NCBI GenBank assembly: GCA_035772405.1
Contig: JAYKKM010000159.1
Coordinates: 823,501-887,500 of the forward strand
DNA length: 64,000 bases
DNA from: Chrysogorgia sp. JL179-B06
Lineage: Eukaryota; Cnidaria; Anthozoa; Scleralcyonacea; Chrysogorgiidae
Direction: 5' to 3'
The position numbers and the translations under genes are program-made. Of this stretch, positions 1-12,600 are shown piece by piece (position 1 is the first letter of the stretch; the number at the start of each line of letters is the position of its first letter). Under the pieces are notes generated by a model that was given only the letters and a program-made list of their open reading frames with translations, was not told the DNA's origin and did not search any database.

Positions 1-3000
1 AGTTTACTAAATTTTGTCCCATTTAAAATAATCCAACTCGCTTTGTATACCCTCTCAAGACAAACACCAGGTAGCAAGCCAGACTCATGGAACCTTTGCT
101 GCAGATGGCAGACTTCCTCCTTATTGGCAACACGTAGAACTCCATACTTTTTTTCTGTAGAAAACAATGGATGTGAACCAGGACTTTGTTGTGCATCAGC
201 AAAATTGCAGCATTCTTTAAACTGGTGCCTTTTGGCCATAGACAAAGGGAGATTTTTGAAATTCTGCTTCCTTGCTAATTCTTTGAAATACCTGTGAGCA
301 GACTCGAAGCTAAAACAGGATGAACGGACAAGAGGACCCAAATATTTAATCATTCCAGGAATGTGCACCAGATAATGTTGTTTAGGAGTGATGTTCTTAT
401 TTGGAAACAGTTCCTTAAACTTGGTAAGATGCTCATCTATGATGTACTTCAAATGCTGAACACTTTCCAGCTTGATTACTGGTGCAAATATCAGTTGAAC
501 AATTTGGATCAATTCAACCAAGAAAACATAATGTTCATCAGTTGTGTCAACCATAGAACAAAGGATGTAAGGCAAAACACGAAGGAACAATCTTGACTGG
601 GCTGCATTATACTTCAGCTTGTACCTTTCTTCTCCATAGAAAACCGCTTCTCTGAGAGGCCCTGGTTTATCACTTGTCTCTGAATAACCATAATTATGAT
701 TAACGATAGCACTATTAAGCTGTGGAAGTGTAATGACCCCATTTTGAATAAAATGAAGAAGAACCAATCTAACTTCATATTGCACCGTCCCCTCTAACAG
801 TGTGTGCATAATATCTTGTGGCAATTGCTTTGTCACGTCAAATCCAGGAAGTTCAGTCAATGCACTTCTTTTATTGATGCCATAAGTGGTTCTTAAGTCA
901 CTTCTCATTCCTTGTGTTGGAGCTTGCTCAATAGCTGTGCATTCTTCATTGTAGAGATCTTGGGTGCGTACTGTAAAAGATTCTTCAACAAAATGTTCTT
1001 GCATTCTGTCAAAGTTGCAATAACAGCTCCTACATTTCTGATGAGCAACACCAACACCTTCTTTAAAACCACCCCAAAGGTGTTGTCCTAGTGTGTCTCC
1101 AGCACAGATAACCACTTTGCCAAAGACAACTTTTGCAACACCATTCACATTCATGCAAATCCCATTGTGAAGCTGAGCAAGATCCTGAATGGGAGATTGT
1201 AGGATAGCTTCAATGCCATATTTTTTTACTAATTTTGCCTTAGCAATGGCTAACAGCCTTACGGAGCAGTGCTTGGAACGAAATTTTGGATTTAAATTTG
1301 CTAATGTGTAGTAGAACATGTCCACTTTGTGAATACCAGCATTACTTCCAAGAGGATTGCACACTTCAAGTTCATCGTGGTATAGAACCAACATTAGGGC
1401 ATTCTTGTGTTCCTGGAAATATTTATCACTCCGATAAACTTGTCCATCACAAATATCATAGAATAAACCAGGTTCACAAGGTGTAGGCTCTTTCAAAACA
1501 TTGGCAGAAATTCTTTCGTTACTCAGCAGCTGCTGCAAGCTGTCTAAGAGAGGTATATACACAAAACATTCATCTATGTCAGATACCAATTTCTTCGAGC
1601 CTTTCTTTTTCCTCATCAATCTCTTTCCAAGACATATTTGTTTGTATTTAACATAGTTAAAGTTCTTTTTGACGTAAGATGAATGTAATGGCTCTGTGTC
1701 TATACCAGAAAATGGATCGGATACCTTGCTAAATATGTCATTTACAATTGACTCATGATCATCTGTACCTGCACATGGCTTGAAAGCATCCACCACTTCT
1801 TTCTTAACTGATGTCAATACTTGGTCAACCAAACAGCGAGTGCTTTCCATAATTGAATTCATTGCAGTCTGTGTGAAAGAAAGAACTTCATTTATATGGG
1901 TATTATTCAAATTTCTAAGGCCCAACTGAGACCACTTAAAAAATACAACCCCAAGACCTTCGGTGAGAATTAAACTTACAACCCTGGAACATGATTTTAA
2001 ACATTATGAGATGAGACTGTTTCATCAGTGTGGAAATGCACCAGCATGCAACTTTCAAAACAACAGATTTTAAATTCACAAATTATGCTTGTTTGGATAG
2101 GCCTAAAAAAGGATTCCCTGATAGAGCAGGTCATGAAAATATTTGATGTTCCCGACAAAGGATTATGTAGAAATTTTCTAAGATCCAACCAAGACCAGTT
2201 GCGATTATAGTGATTAAGTATATAGTGACAAGATTATAGTATAAGTGCTATAAGAAAAAATAGTCAAAGACAAACCTGTGGTATTTTGTTCCGTTCTTTG
2301 ACTTTCAGTAGAAATGATGCTGCACTCTTTTTAAGATCAATATCACAATCCTGATTGAGAAATAACAATTTGTTTAGAAAAATGCAGAAGTGCAATACGC
2401 AGTCCAAAAATAGTCGTTACTGCCATGACATAATAAACACTATATCCTCAGAAAAATGAGTCCCGGACAGGAATAATGTTTCTGAGGATATGAGCTTGAG
2501 GATCATCCATGTATCATCTGTCTACTCCAAGCTCTCCCACATTCACTACAGCAGTGTATGTTATATTAACACATAATAAACATCGCTGGGCAATACCAGT
2601 TTGTTAATATTTGCACTACAGGGACCAAGTACCTGAAGTCTCATATCAATTATAAATGAGTTCTCTTTCTCATTTATGAAATTAATGGTTTAATATACTC
2701 GGTTGTCTGAATTTGCCCCAAACCCTGATTGATAAGCCAGTTTATCATCAGTTTATCATTTATACATCTATAAAGGGTCACCACCTACCTATACTATCAC
2801 GTTTTGTGATTGGTTGATTAAAACAATAAAACAATGGAATCAACCACAAAGAAACCAATGTCCTAACCCTAACCACCTTTGTTCCATATAGCCAATCACA
2901 AAACCTGTTCATTTTAGGTACGTATTTACCCACTATAAATCCTGATTTCAAAACCCTATATAACCTGATTTCAAGACCCCTGTAATTATTAGGGTTCAGT

Positions 3001-3433
3001 TCCCCTAAAATATACAGCACAAACAACAAGTAATGTATTAATAAATTACCTGATCTTGTCCTGGCGCCAAATCGTCATCACTAGATACATAATCAGAACT
3101 CTCAGTATTGTGTTGGATGTCTTCGTTAACATCAGACTCATCAGTCCCAACGTTATCACTTGCTTCGTCCTCATCCATCTGCTGTTGTTGACGGACTCTA
3201 TTGTGTCGAGGTTCGTTACGATTCTTCTGATCATAGACATCCCGGTGTTGTTTGAGAACATGTTTGTAAAATGAATTATATTTATTAAATGTTGCTGGAC
3301 ATCCACCGACAGCACAAATAACAAGGAAGTTTATCTCATTACAGTGCACAACATGATAATGATTCAGCAAGTTTCTCAAAATTAATGACTGAAATGTCTC
3401 ACATCTTGAACATTTATAAATCTCACGATCCAT
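1..3433 (-). CDS. Gene A: C2H2 / transposase-like protein, 5' exons (partial)
   Basis: Three exons join in frame: 3433-3050 (128 codons from an ATG in good context), 2350-2276 (25 codons) and 1925 to beyond the left edge (at least 641 codons, no stop). Both introns have GT-AG ends and phase 0. Exon 1 encodes two C2H2-like fingers (YKCSRC...H; CAVGGCPATF...H) followed by an acidic tail. Exon 2 reads DCDIDLKK...NKIPQ. Exon 3 has a CRSCYCNF metal-binding-like motif, then LPQDIMHTLLEG, KPGPLREAVF, NITPKQHYLVHIPG and SFESAHRYFKELARKQNF. This exon 3 pattern recalls animal multicopy proteins related to Tnp2-like transposases of CACTA/EnSpm elements. That family link is inferred from recalled motifs. 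The gene may be an element ORF or a domesticated copy. It is divergent from gene B. The 3' end and stop are outside the window. Confidence 0.8.
1926..3049 (-). other. Introns of gene A with old SINE-like remnant
   Basis: The two introns (1926-2275 and 2351-3049) flank the 75-bp exon 2. The larger one holds a degenerate SINE-like stretch around 2445-2560 (cctcagaaaaatgagtcccg, related to the tRNA-like SINEs further right). It also has an inverted repeat near 2799-2912 (TTTTGTGATTGG / CCAATCACAAAA), possibly a small MITE. No coding sequence beyond exon 2 was seen. Confidence 0.5.
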
Positions 3434-3650
3434 GGCCGGCCATGATGACTTTTTTGCAATATCTTTCCATGCTCAAACCGTTCGGGGCCTGGTTCTGATA
3501 TCATCGCATGGTATTATGGGAATGTTTGGGTTTGAACAACAAGCCTGTGTCCTGTGAACAAGAGTCAATAGCGCATTGTGATCTTGCCGTTTCTTCTCGC
3601 AACGTTATTTCGCCAAGTTAACCTTTACTGTATTTGCCTGCTGTTTTGAA
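3434..3650. promoter_or_regulatory. Bidirectional promoter between genes A and B
   Basis: Only 217 bp separate the ATG of gene A (minus) from the ATG of gene B (plus). The stretch is less AT-rich than its surroundings, has several CpGs and no TATA box at a sensible distance. It contains a palindrome-like ATTATGGGAATG segment. Both transcripts must start here or use short alternative leaders, so a shared core promoter is inferred. No transcription start can be set from sequence alone. Confidence 0.55.
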
Positions 3651-6600
3651 ATGTCTTCTTTGTTAGAACAAATAAGAGAAGAAGTTCCTGAGGCTGCGAC
3701 AGTGTTTGAAGGTAATTCATAGCGACTCTGTTTACCATGTATAATTTAAATAATTTGCGTTCTCCGTCGCACATGATTATAAAATAAACAAGACGCCCGC
3801 TAGGCGTTAACTTGGGCTACTTAATCAGTGGACAAATTAGGGACATATGGCATGCATATTGCCTGCAGAGGTTGGGCGGCTTGCAGGGGGTATGGGTAAT
3901 GCAATGGCCCCCAAAACACGCTCACGGCTCACTTGTCTTAATTTTTTATTTGTTAATATTATACATGTATGGAGAACCTAGATCTGGACAACATATAATT
4001 CATTTACTGTATATTATGGTATTTTACTGTCAATTATTAAACTGAAGTGAAGTACATGACACAGTATTGTGACATTTTGTGTACATATATTCTAGTTAAT
4101 TTCAGTTGCTGTTTATACTGTTTTGATAGTGTTCACAATTTCCATTTTTCATTGGATATTTGAACCAGGATAATGATTTATTTATGACATACATCAGATG
4201 ATTTGTAATTGCCATGGAAACAGAACATCTAAAGACACAGTCACACTGTTTATGTTAAGCAAAAATAATTTTTGCTATTTATAGTCTTCTTTAACAATTC
4301 GACATGAAAATTATTTATAAAAGAGAGATGTACGAATGGCAAAACATATGCAGTGAATCAAGTTCACTGCTTTGACCTTTGTTGACAGTCGCTTGGTTTG
4401 ATAATGGCAATGTTACATTCACAATGCATTCCATCGATTCAAGCATGTGGTTAAAGCAAAGTTATTTTGGTGGATATTGGAATAACAGTAATTTCTTCGA
4501 CTTTGGCTGCATGAATGACAGTTGTTTTATTTGATAATGGCAATGTTACAATCACACAATGCATTCCATCGATTCAAGCATGTGGTTAAAGCAAAGATTG
4601 GAATAACGGTAATTTCTTCGACTTTGGCTGCATGAATGACAGTTGTTTTATTTGATAATGGCAATGTTACAATCACACAATGCATTCCATCGATTCAAGC
4701 ATGTGGTTAAAGCAAAGATATTTTGGTGGATATTGGAATAACGGTAATTTCTTCGACTTTGGCTGCATGAATGACAGTTGTTTTATTTGATAATGGCAAT
4801 GTTACAATCACACAATGCATTCCATCGATTCAAGCATGTGGTTAAAGCAAAGATATTTTGGTGGATATTGGAATAACGGTAATTTCTTCGACTTTGGCTG
4901 CATGAATGACAGTTGTTTTATTTGATAATGGCAATGTTACAATCACACAATGCATTCCATCGATTCAAGCATGTGGTTAAAGCAAAGATATTTTGGTGGA
5001 TATTGGAATAACGGTAATTTCTTCGACTTTGGCTGCATGAATGACAGTTGTTTTATTTGATAATGGAAATGTTACAATCACACAATGCATTCCATCGATT
5101 CAAGCATGTGGTTAAAGCAAAGATATTTTGGTGGATATTGGAATAACGGTAATTTCTTCGACTTTGGCTGCATGAATGACAGTTGTTTTATTTGATAATG
5201 GAAATGTTACAATCACACAATGCATTCCATCGATTCAAGCATGTGGTTAAAGCAAAGTTAGTTTGGTGGACATTGGAATAACAGTAATTTCTTTGGCTGC
5301 ATGAATGGCGACTTGAAATTCCACTGAGTTTGTAATCATGATGATATTTTCAATGGTCGCTAGTGATGGGAATTATGCCAGTGAAGTTCTGTCTCAGTTG
5401 ACTTTGTGGACTGCACATTGATATTTAAATGCCTTTAGCACTTTACTCCACACTCCAGTGTTAATTTGTCTGATCTTTCATTATACGATACCAGTTATGT
5501 CAAAGTAATTTAATACCAGAGTAATAAATTGGTGGTTGATGGTTTAATAGCTAGTCCAACTCAGAAATTCAACTGTGTGTTCGTAAAGGCCCTTTACTTC
5601 AGATGCCAGTGTTAATTGGGTTTGCTGTTTCATTAATACCATAATTATTATGTCGATGTTATAAGGTCATTTAATACACCAGAGTATTAAATTGGTGGTT
5701 GGTGCTGAACTCACAACTTCAACGTAGTTGTACAACTCCAATGGCAATGATGCCTTAATGTGAGTATTGCTGAGGTTTTTCATGATTCTAACAGATCTTT
5801 AGTTTTGTCTGAAATATGAAACAGAGAGAAAATAAGTGAGTTAAAAAGAAATTAGGAACTTTAGATTCAATACATTTTTTACTTACATTAATTTGTTGTC
5901 CCATGGTTCTGGTTGTCCAGGTGTTCTACTGTAAGTCCTTTTCAGGACAGAGGCACTGAGCATAGGTGCACCATCCCAGGGGTGGGCCATTAGAAATCTT
6001 TGGGAGGGGTAAACAAAAAAGTTCTCAGCATGACTTTTTTCATCCTATGAAAGATCTGCAGGATTTGTTTTTGGACAATAAAGGGGTGACAGAAATTGTC
6101 ACCCTCTCCCTGCAAGATTTCCAATGGCCCACCACTTAATATATTAAATATGGTTTGTGAATATACAATGTAGATGCATGGACGTCTGAGGACTATGTAC
6201 AATAGGTGTAAGGTAAACTTGCTTGATAACAATTGCCAGAAAGAATTGCTGGATATAAACTACATGTAATTAATAATTAATATAATATTTCAATTAATGT
6301 GACAGACATAATTAATATTCCCTAGTTGCAATATTGTACTACAATTTTGATAGCATCATGATCAGAATAATACACATTGACTACATAATTGTCAATTATT
6401 TGAAATACTGTGGATCTAACATACACATGGTCTAATAAGCTACCAGAAGATATAAATGTAGGTTTTGTTACAATCTGAGTGTAATTGAGTGATGCCATTA
6501 AAGATTTTAGTGGTTGAACTTGATTGTCATTCAAGTAATTCATATTAAAGTCACCAAAAATTATGTCAATTGTATAATTATTAATGACGTATCCCAAACA

Positions 6601-9600
6601 ATCTACATATTGTAGGATGTTGGAGGCTTGTTTTCGATATAGCAAAAGAAAAGTTCTTTTTTCTTGGGATTGACTATTAACCACGTCAAATTTTAGTGCA
6701 TTTAGTGAAGGGAAGTATTCATAGTGTTTGATTTCTACAGTATTTCTAGTGCAAAGTGCCATACTCGAATATTTATCAGTATCATGATCTTGACGGTGGA
6801 GTTTGAAAGGACTGAGGTTATTTAAAATTTCATTGTCAAAATCCTGAGGTAGTAGTTGGGTTTCAGTAAGAGCTATGATGTCACTGTTAAAAATTCTTGA
6901 ATCAAATTTAATATCGATGCTATGTTTTTTGAGAGATCTTATATTTAAAAGTGATATGGTCAAAACATTGAAATTGTCTTGCAGTACAGTTGTTAAATGT
7001 GGTACCATACATTCATTTCGTAGTCTTTGGTATTCTTCGAGAACTTTAGGATTTGCTTTAACATGTTTACTGTCTATTTGTCCTAAAATATAGAGACCTT
7101 GTAAAGATGTTGCACGGCTTAAGGCAACATAAATTTGTCCATAGTTAAATGCTCTCTGTTTTATTAAGTCAGAACTAATTACAACTTTTTCAAGTGTTAG
7201 TCCTTGAACTTTATGTATAGTGCATGCCCAAGCTAGTGTAACAGGGAATTGTACTCTCTGTATTTCTGGAGAAGATGCTTTACCTGGTCTAATTTTAATC
7301 TTTGCTAGTACAGGTTCAATGGGAACCACTTTGTTATCTCTTGAAAAAAGGTTGCAATGTGTGTTAATTAAGTCTTTACCAGCATTTGGGTCATCAAATT
7401 TTATATAGAGAACAGTTGGTTTTTGGGTATTTTGATTGACATAAATTTTAAATACAGTTCCCATTTGTCCATTAATAAGTCTATCTTGAATACTGATATT
7501 TGTTGTAAGCATTACTCTAGCTCCTTCTTTAATCAGAATTTCATAATCAAGTCCACCAGTTTCAGACCGTCCTCTTGCTAATACTCTATCAATATCTTGT
7601 TTCCTTACATTCGTTGGGTATTGATCTTTAGCTTTAAGAATAAATAAAGATCCAGAAAGTTCTTCTAGTTTTTCCTTGTTATGTTTATCAACAGGAGCAT
7701 TTTCAGCCCAGATATGAAGTGCATCTGATGGATAATTAGGGTCAGATGGGGTTATTGATCTTGATTGGATTATCTGAATGTCATCTTCTGTTTGAGTAGC
7801 AGTCCTTATTCTATTAAGAAGTTCAATAAATGTTTGGTCATTTTTCTGTCTCATGATTTCACGAAGTTCTATCATTTTGAAGACTCTCCATGGATGGCAT
7901 AGATTAAACATATCATTTTTGTAAGAATCAAATACAAATCTCTTACGTATTGGTGGAAGTTGGCAAAGATCACCTACAACTATAATAGTAATTCCTGCAA
8001 ATAGCAGAGAACTTGTGGTGCCAAATATATCTTTCAGTCTTTGGTGGACATGAAGTAAGGTTGTGTTTCCAACCATAGAAATTTCATCTATTATTATTAG
8101 CTTTAGGTCAGATAATGATAGTCTTAATTGTGTTTTCTTTTGGTCTGACATTGCAGGTACATTATCACCAGTTTGGATAGGAATAGCAAGACCAGTATTA
8201 ATAGTTGTTCCATCAATGTTTATTGCAGCCACACCTGTTGGTGCCATAAGAAGAACTGTTGGTAATTCAGGGTTAATAGGAGGATGTCTAAACGTTTTAA
8301 CTGCTGTATGGTATATTGTTTTAATCAAGTGACTTTTTCCTGCACCACCACCACCACCAGTTAAGAAAAGATAGAGTGGTTGTATTTCAACAGGTTTTAA
8401 GCTGTTCATGTTTTTCATTGCATCTCGGCACCATGAGAGAAATGTATCATATGCGTGACGTTGCTCAATGTTCAAGGACCTTACAGTTTGGCGTAATATA
8501 TCATCAGATATGTCTGTTGGCCGGTTGTAAGAAGTAATTACTCCAGGGTTAGTATTTTGATTAGATTGTGTTGGATCAAGATGTGATGGTAATTGTTCAT
8601 TAAATGATTCATGTGGGTTTGGGTCATCTTGCAATTCACCTTGTAAATCTGCATTTTCTTGATCATTAATTGAATCATATGAACAAATATTGGCCTGGTT
8701 TGATTTTAATACTTCAAGTGCCTCATTAAGAGCATCTGCATCAGGTTCGAATATTGCTCTATTCTGCTGAACAATAAGTTGGACATCAGGTTCATAGAAC
8801 TTCGATGTATATGTTTGATCTGAAGCCATTAGATTACTTTCATCTCGCCATGGGTAATAGAGCATAAGTAAATGGTGAAAATAAGATTCTGGTTCTTTTC
8901 CTTTGTTTGGTGTATGATACCTTAATATAGCCTTAATCTTTCTACATTTCATGTATTCATTCGTGTTAATTAATTTTATTTTTTTGGGAAGGCAATGTGT
9001 ACTTGTATCACTTATGATACTTTGCGATTCAATCAAGTCATCTGTTAGAACATCAGGTTGGGAATCTTTTGTTTCACTATAATCAATTTTATAATCTTTA
9101 TAGTAATATGCAGCAAATTCTGCCAGACATAATTGATCAACAACTGGAATTGATGTTGGTCTAATGCTGTAACGCTGAATTATATTTGACTTAAATATGT
9201 CAGTACTATCATCATCTAATTCATCAAGCTCCACTTGTGTTTTAGTCACACGTACCCTTTTTTCTGGAAAATCTGTACTAACAAAAACAGTTTTTGGAAA
9301 TATTTTTCTCAACCAAAGTTCAGGCATTGATCTGTAGACACATTCTTGTGAACTAACTTCTCTTGTAGAGAGAAAAGCAGCACCAATTTTTTTCAGACCA
9401 TCTCTGATATTCATGTTAGCAGCTTTTGCTTCTTTTGCTGCATTTGTAATAGCTTGAGAACATTCAGTTTCATCTTTAGTAAAATATGAGCAGACATATG
9501 TTATACATTTGTAGTGATTGAATACAGGTTGCAAGTCAACATTTGCTGCAAATCCTTTAATACCAGCAACAAAATAGTTGTTAATAAAACAGCTGTCTAC

Positions 9601-12600
9601 AGGCCTTTTAAGGTGCAACTCAAAATCAGAATCTGGTGATATTGATAGAGCCCAATAATACTCATCCTCAGTGATACCTACTGATTTTAAAATATCTACA
9701 TAATTTAATGTTGCATTATAATCTGGCTTGGATGGGTTTAATACTTCATCTATTTTCTGTTTCACTGAGGTCAGAATCTGTGTTCGCCTGTCGAGTATAT
9801 TACTCTTGATTCCCTCATCTAGATCGTCATTAAGAGGTTCTGCTACTATTGTGCTTTTGGTAAAAAATTGGCCAAAATTAAATCTACAACTAATATTTTT
9901 GTATTTTCTGCAGGTTTTCGAATGATTGTGCTTTTGATAAGTTTTAACTAACTTGTGTAACTCTGGTTCTGTATCCTCATCTGGAAGATAGGCTTGTACA
10001 TGGTTATCTATAAATTCTACATAAGCTTCTTTGTTGTCAGATGTAAGTTTGGGGCAGTCAGACGTCCATATTAATGCATGTAAGTGAGGAGACCCTCTCA
10101 TTTGAAATTCAATGCGGAGTGCATAATATATTATTTTACCAATGGGGTTAATTTTACTAAGCAAAACTTCAGTAAAAAATGTTTCAACTCTGTGTTGAAA
10201 ATGCTTTGCAACAACAACAGGGTTAAGATTTAGCATTGAACATCTTTCATTGTAAGACAAAGCATCAACTTGCTCGTCAGTCATGTTTTTGCCTTGTGTT
10301 CTAGATATAATCTGAAACAATTCAGGCCATCTAAGATCAGCACATGATAATGTCATAAACCATGTTGGAATTCCAAGTTGTTTTACCATGGCTACTACTT
10401 CATACATAAATTTTTGCCAGTAAGGTGGTGTGCCTGGTATTTGCCTTAAGAACAAATATGCCTGATCTTGACAAATTAAACCTTTTAACTTGTTTACATC
10501 TGTTTTTATTTCTGATGCAGTGACAGGCTGCCCATGGATCTTTTTTAAAGCTATATTAATGCTATCAGATACTTTTTTTTGTTCTGTTAAAAACTGTGCA
10601 AAGAAAAGATATTCTGGATTTGTTGCAAACCTTCCACTATAATGTAAAAGTCGAGCATTAAAGTACTTGACTGGTGACAATTTAATTTTCCTATCATCTG
10701 TATACCCAAACTGTCCCTTTGGAAACAACACTGGAAATGCAAGCTCTTCACATTTTGTATCTCTCATTATTGACACAGGATGTCTATTTTCTCCAGGTGC
10801 AATATTGTACACTTCATTACCTAATGAACAATTTTTATTATTACCAGCTTGTATTGTTATGGGGTAATCTGGTAATACAGATTGTAAACATGTCTCACTA
10901 GTTGCTTGTCGGTACTCATTTAATGGGTCATCCTTTTCTTCAGTATCGTCATTACTGGTTATGTGTTGCTTGCTGGTATCAGTTGAGATAATTTCATTTT
11001 TATCATAATTTGTGCTTGAATTAGCATTGTCATGTTCTAAACTTGTTAGATTTGCACTGATATTGTTTATATCAATTGTTATGTTGTTGTACAATGGATT
11101 ATTTAGCTTGAGCCAGTTAAGGGCATCAAGAATGAACTGGGGACGTACTGCTTGAAAATACACATGACCTCTGAATTCAAGTTTACGTTTAAGTTTCAGC
11201 ATTATAATACCAGATCTTTCTGGTGGCCGTGGTAAAACCTTACATGTCTCATCACATTCTACCGGTACATTACAGATTGCTCCCTTAACTTTCCTCTGCT
11301 GTCCTTTTGGCATTACTATTATCTTTTCAAAAACAATTCTTTGTGCAATAAGAATTTGTTCAAGTTTTTCTAGAGATGCAAGTTCAGCTGGTATTTTATC
11401 AACATACATGTTATTACATATTGCCTGGCAGGGAATCTTCCCTTTTAATACCTTTGAATGACAGGTTTTACAAATGTATTCTTTGTCATCAAATGACTTA
11501 ATATCAGTGAATAGAGTGTCATCACTATAGTTGTATTTATTTTTTTGTAATAGTAGGACTGATTTTCTGTACAGTAATCGGTTACAAACCGAACATATAT
11601 AATAAGGACCTTCTCTTATTTTATTGTGAAACTTAGATATATAATCATCCAAATCATGCAATGCGTGGTTGTTCTTTGTTGTTCTAGCCTTTTGGGCTGC
11701 CTTGCATTTATCAAGTAGCTTTGCTTTGTCTATTGGTTGCGTAGTTTCATATTTATTTTTTGCCCTTTCTCTGTTTTTCTGAAGATAAGCCTTCTTTTCT
11801 TTTAACTCAGTAGAATTGTACTTTTTAGCTTTTTCCTTTAAAAGTTTTTGTTTTTTGTGCAGATTCATTGATGTATATTTTTTTACTTTCGTTTCAAGAC
11901 GCGCCTTCTTTTTTATAGGATCCATCAATGTATATATTTTTACGTTCATTTCAAGATCAGCCTTCTTCTTTATAGGATCCATTGATGTATATTTTTTTAC
12001 TTTCGTTTCAAGATGGGCCTTCTTTTTTATAGGATCCAGTGATGTATATATTTTTACTTTCGTTTCAAGATGAGCCTTCTTTTTTATAGGATCCATTGAT
12101 GTATATTTTTTTACTTTTGTTTCATTATGAGCTTTCTTTTCCATGGAATCCATGGATTTGTACCTCAAACCAGTTTTCTTTAACATCACTTTTTTCTTAG
12201 CAGGCTCAATATTTGCATATTTCTCTTTTTGTTTGTCAGAAAGTGACCTTTTTTGTGTGGTAGACTTATGCTTTCTTATGATGTTTTGCCTTTCTGATAT
12301 TGTTAATTGACATGTACATGACAAAAATTGAATGACGTATTCTACTTCCTCACATTTAAGTTGTGTGACAATACTGAAAATTTTATCAACAACAGAATCA
12401 CAATCAGTAAATTTTTCAAATAGATTAATTGTTTGCCTTTCATTACATGCCACCAAAAAATATTTTGTTTTTTGTCTTGTGTTATTTACATGCTCGAAAA
12501 TACAAGCAATGAAGCAATAGTTTGAAAGCTCCAGCAAAAATGCAGTATTTTCTGAAGTATTCTCTAAAATTGACTTCTTAAGCCTGAGGAAATATTTATC

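Noticed and set aside
43..1486. Plus-strand small ORFs in the first 1.5 kb
   Set aside because: They are antisense shadows of the continuous minus-strand exon 3 of gene A.
2860..2880. Telomeric repeat (ctaaccctaacc)
   Set aside because: Only two units; likewise 50440-50490 has irregular ttaggg-like words without a regular array.
6875..12520. Plus-strand ORFs of 60-90 codons within the Helentron
   Set aside because: Antisense shadows of the 2171-codon ORF.
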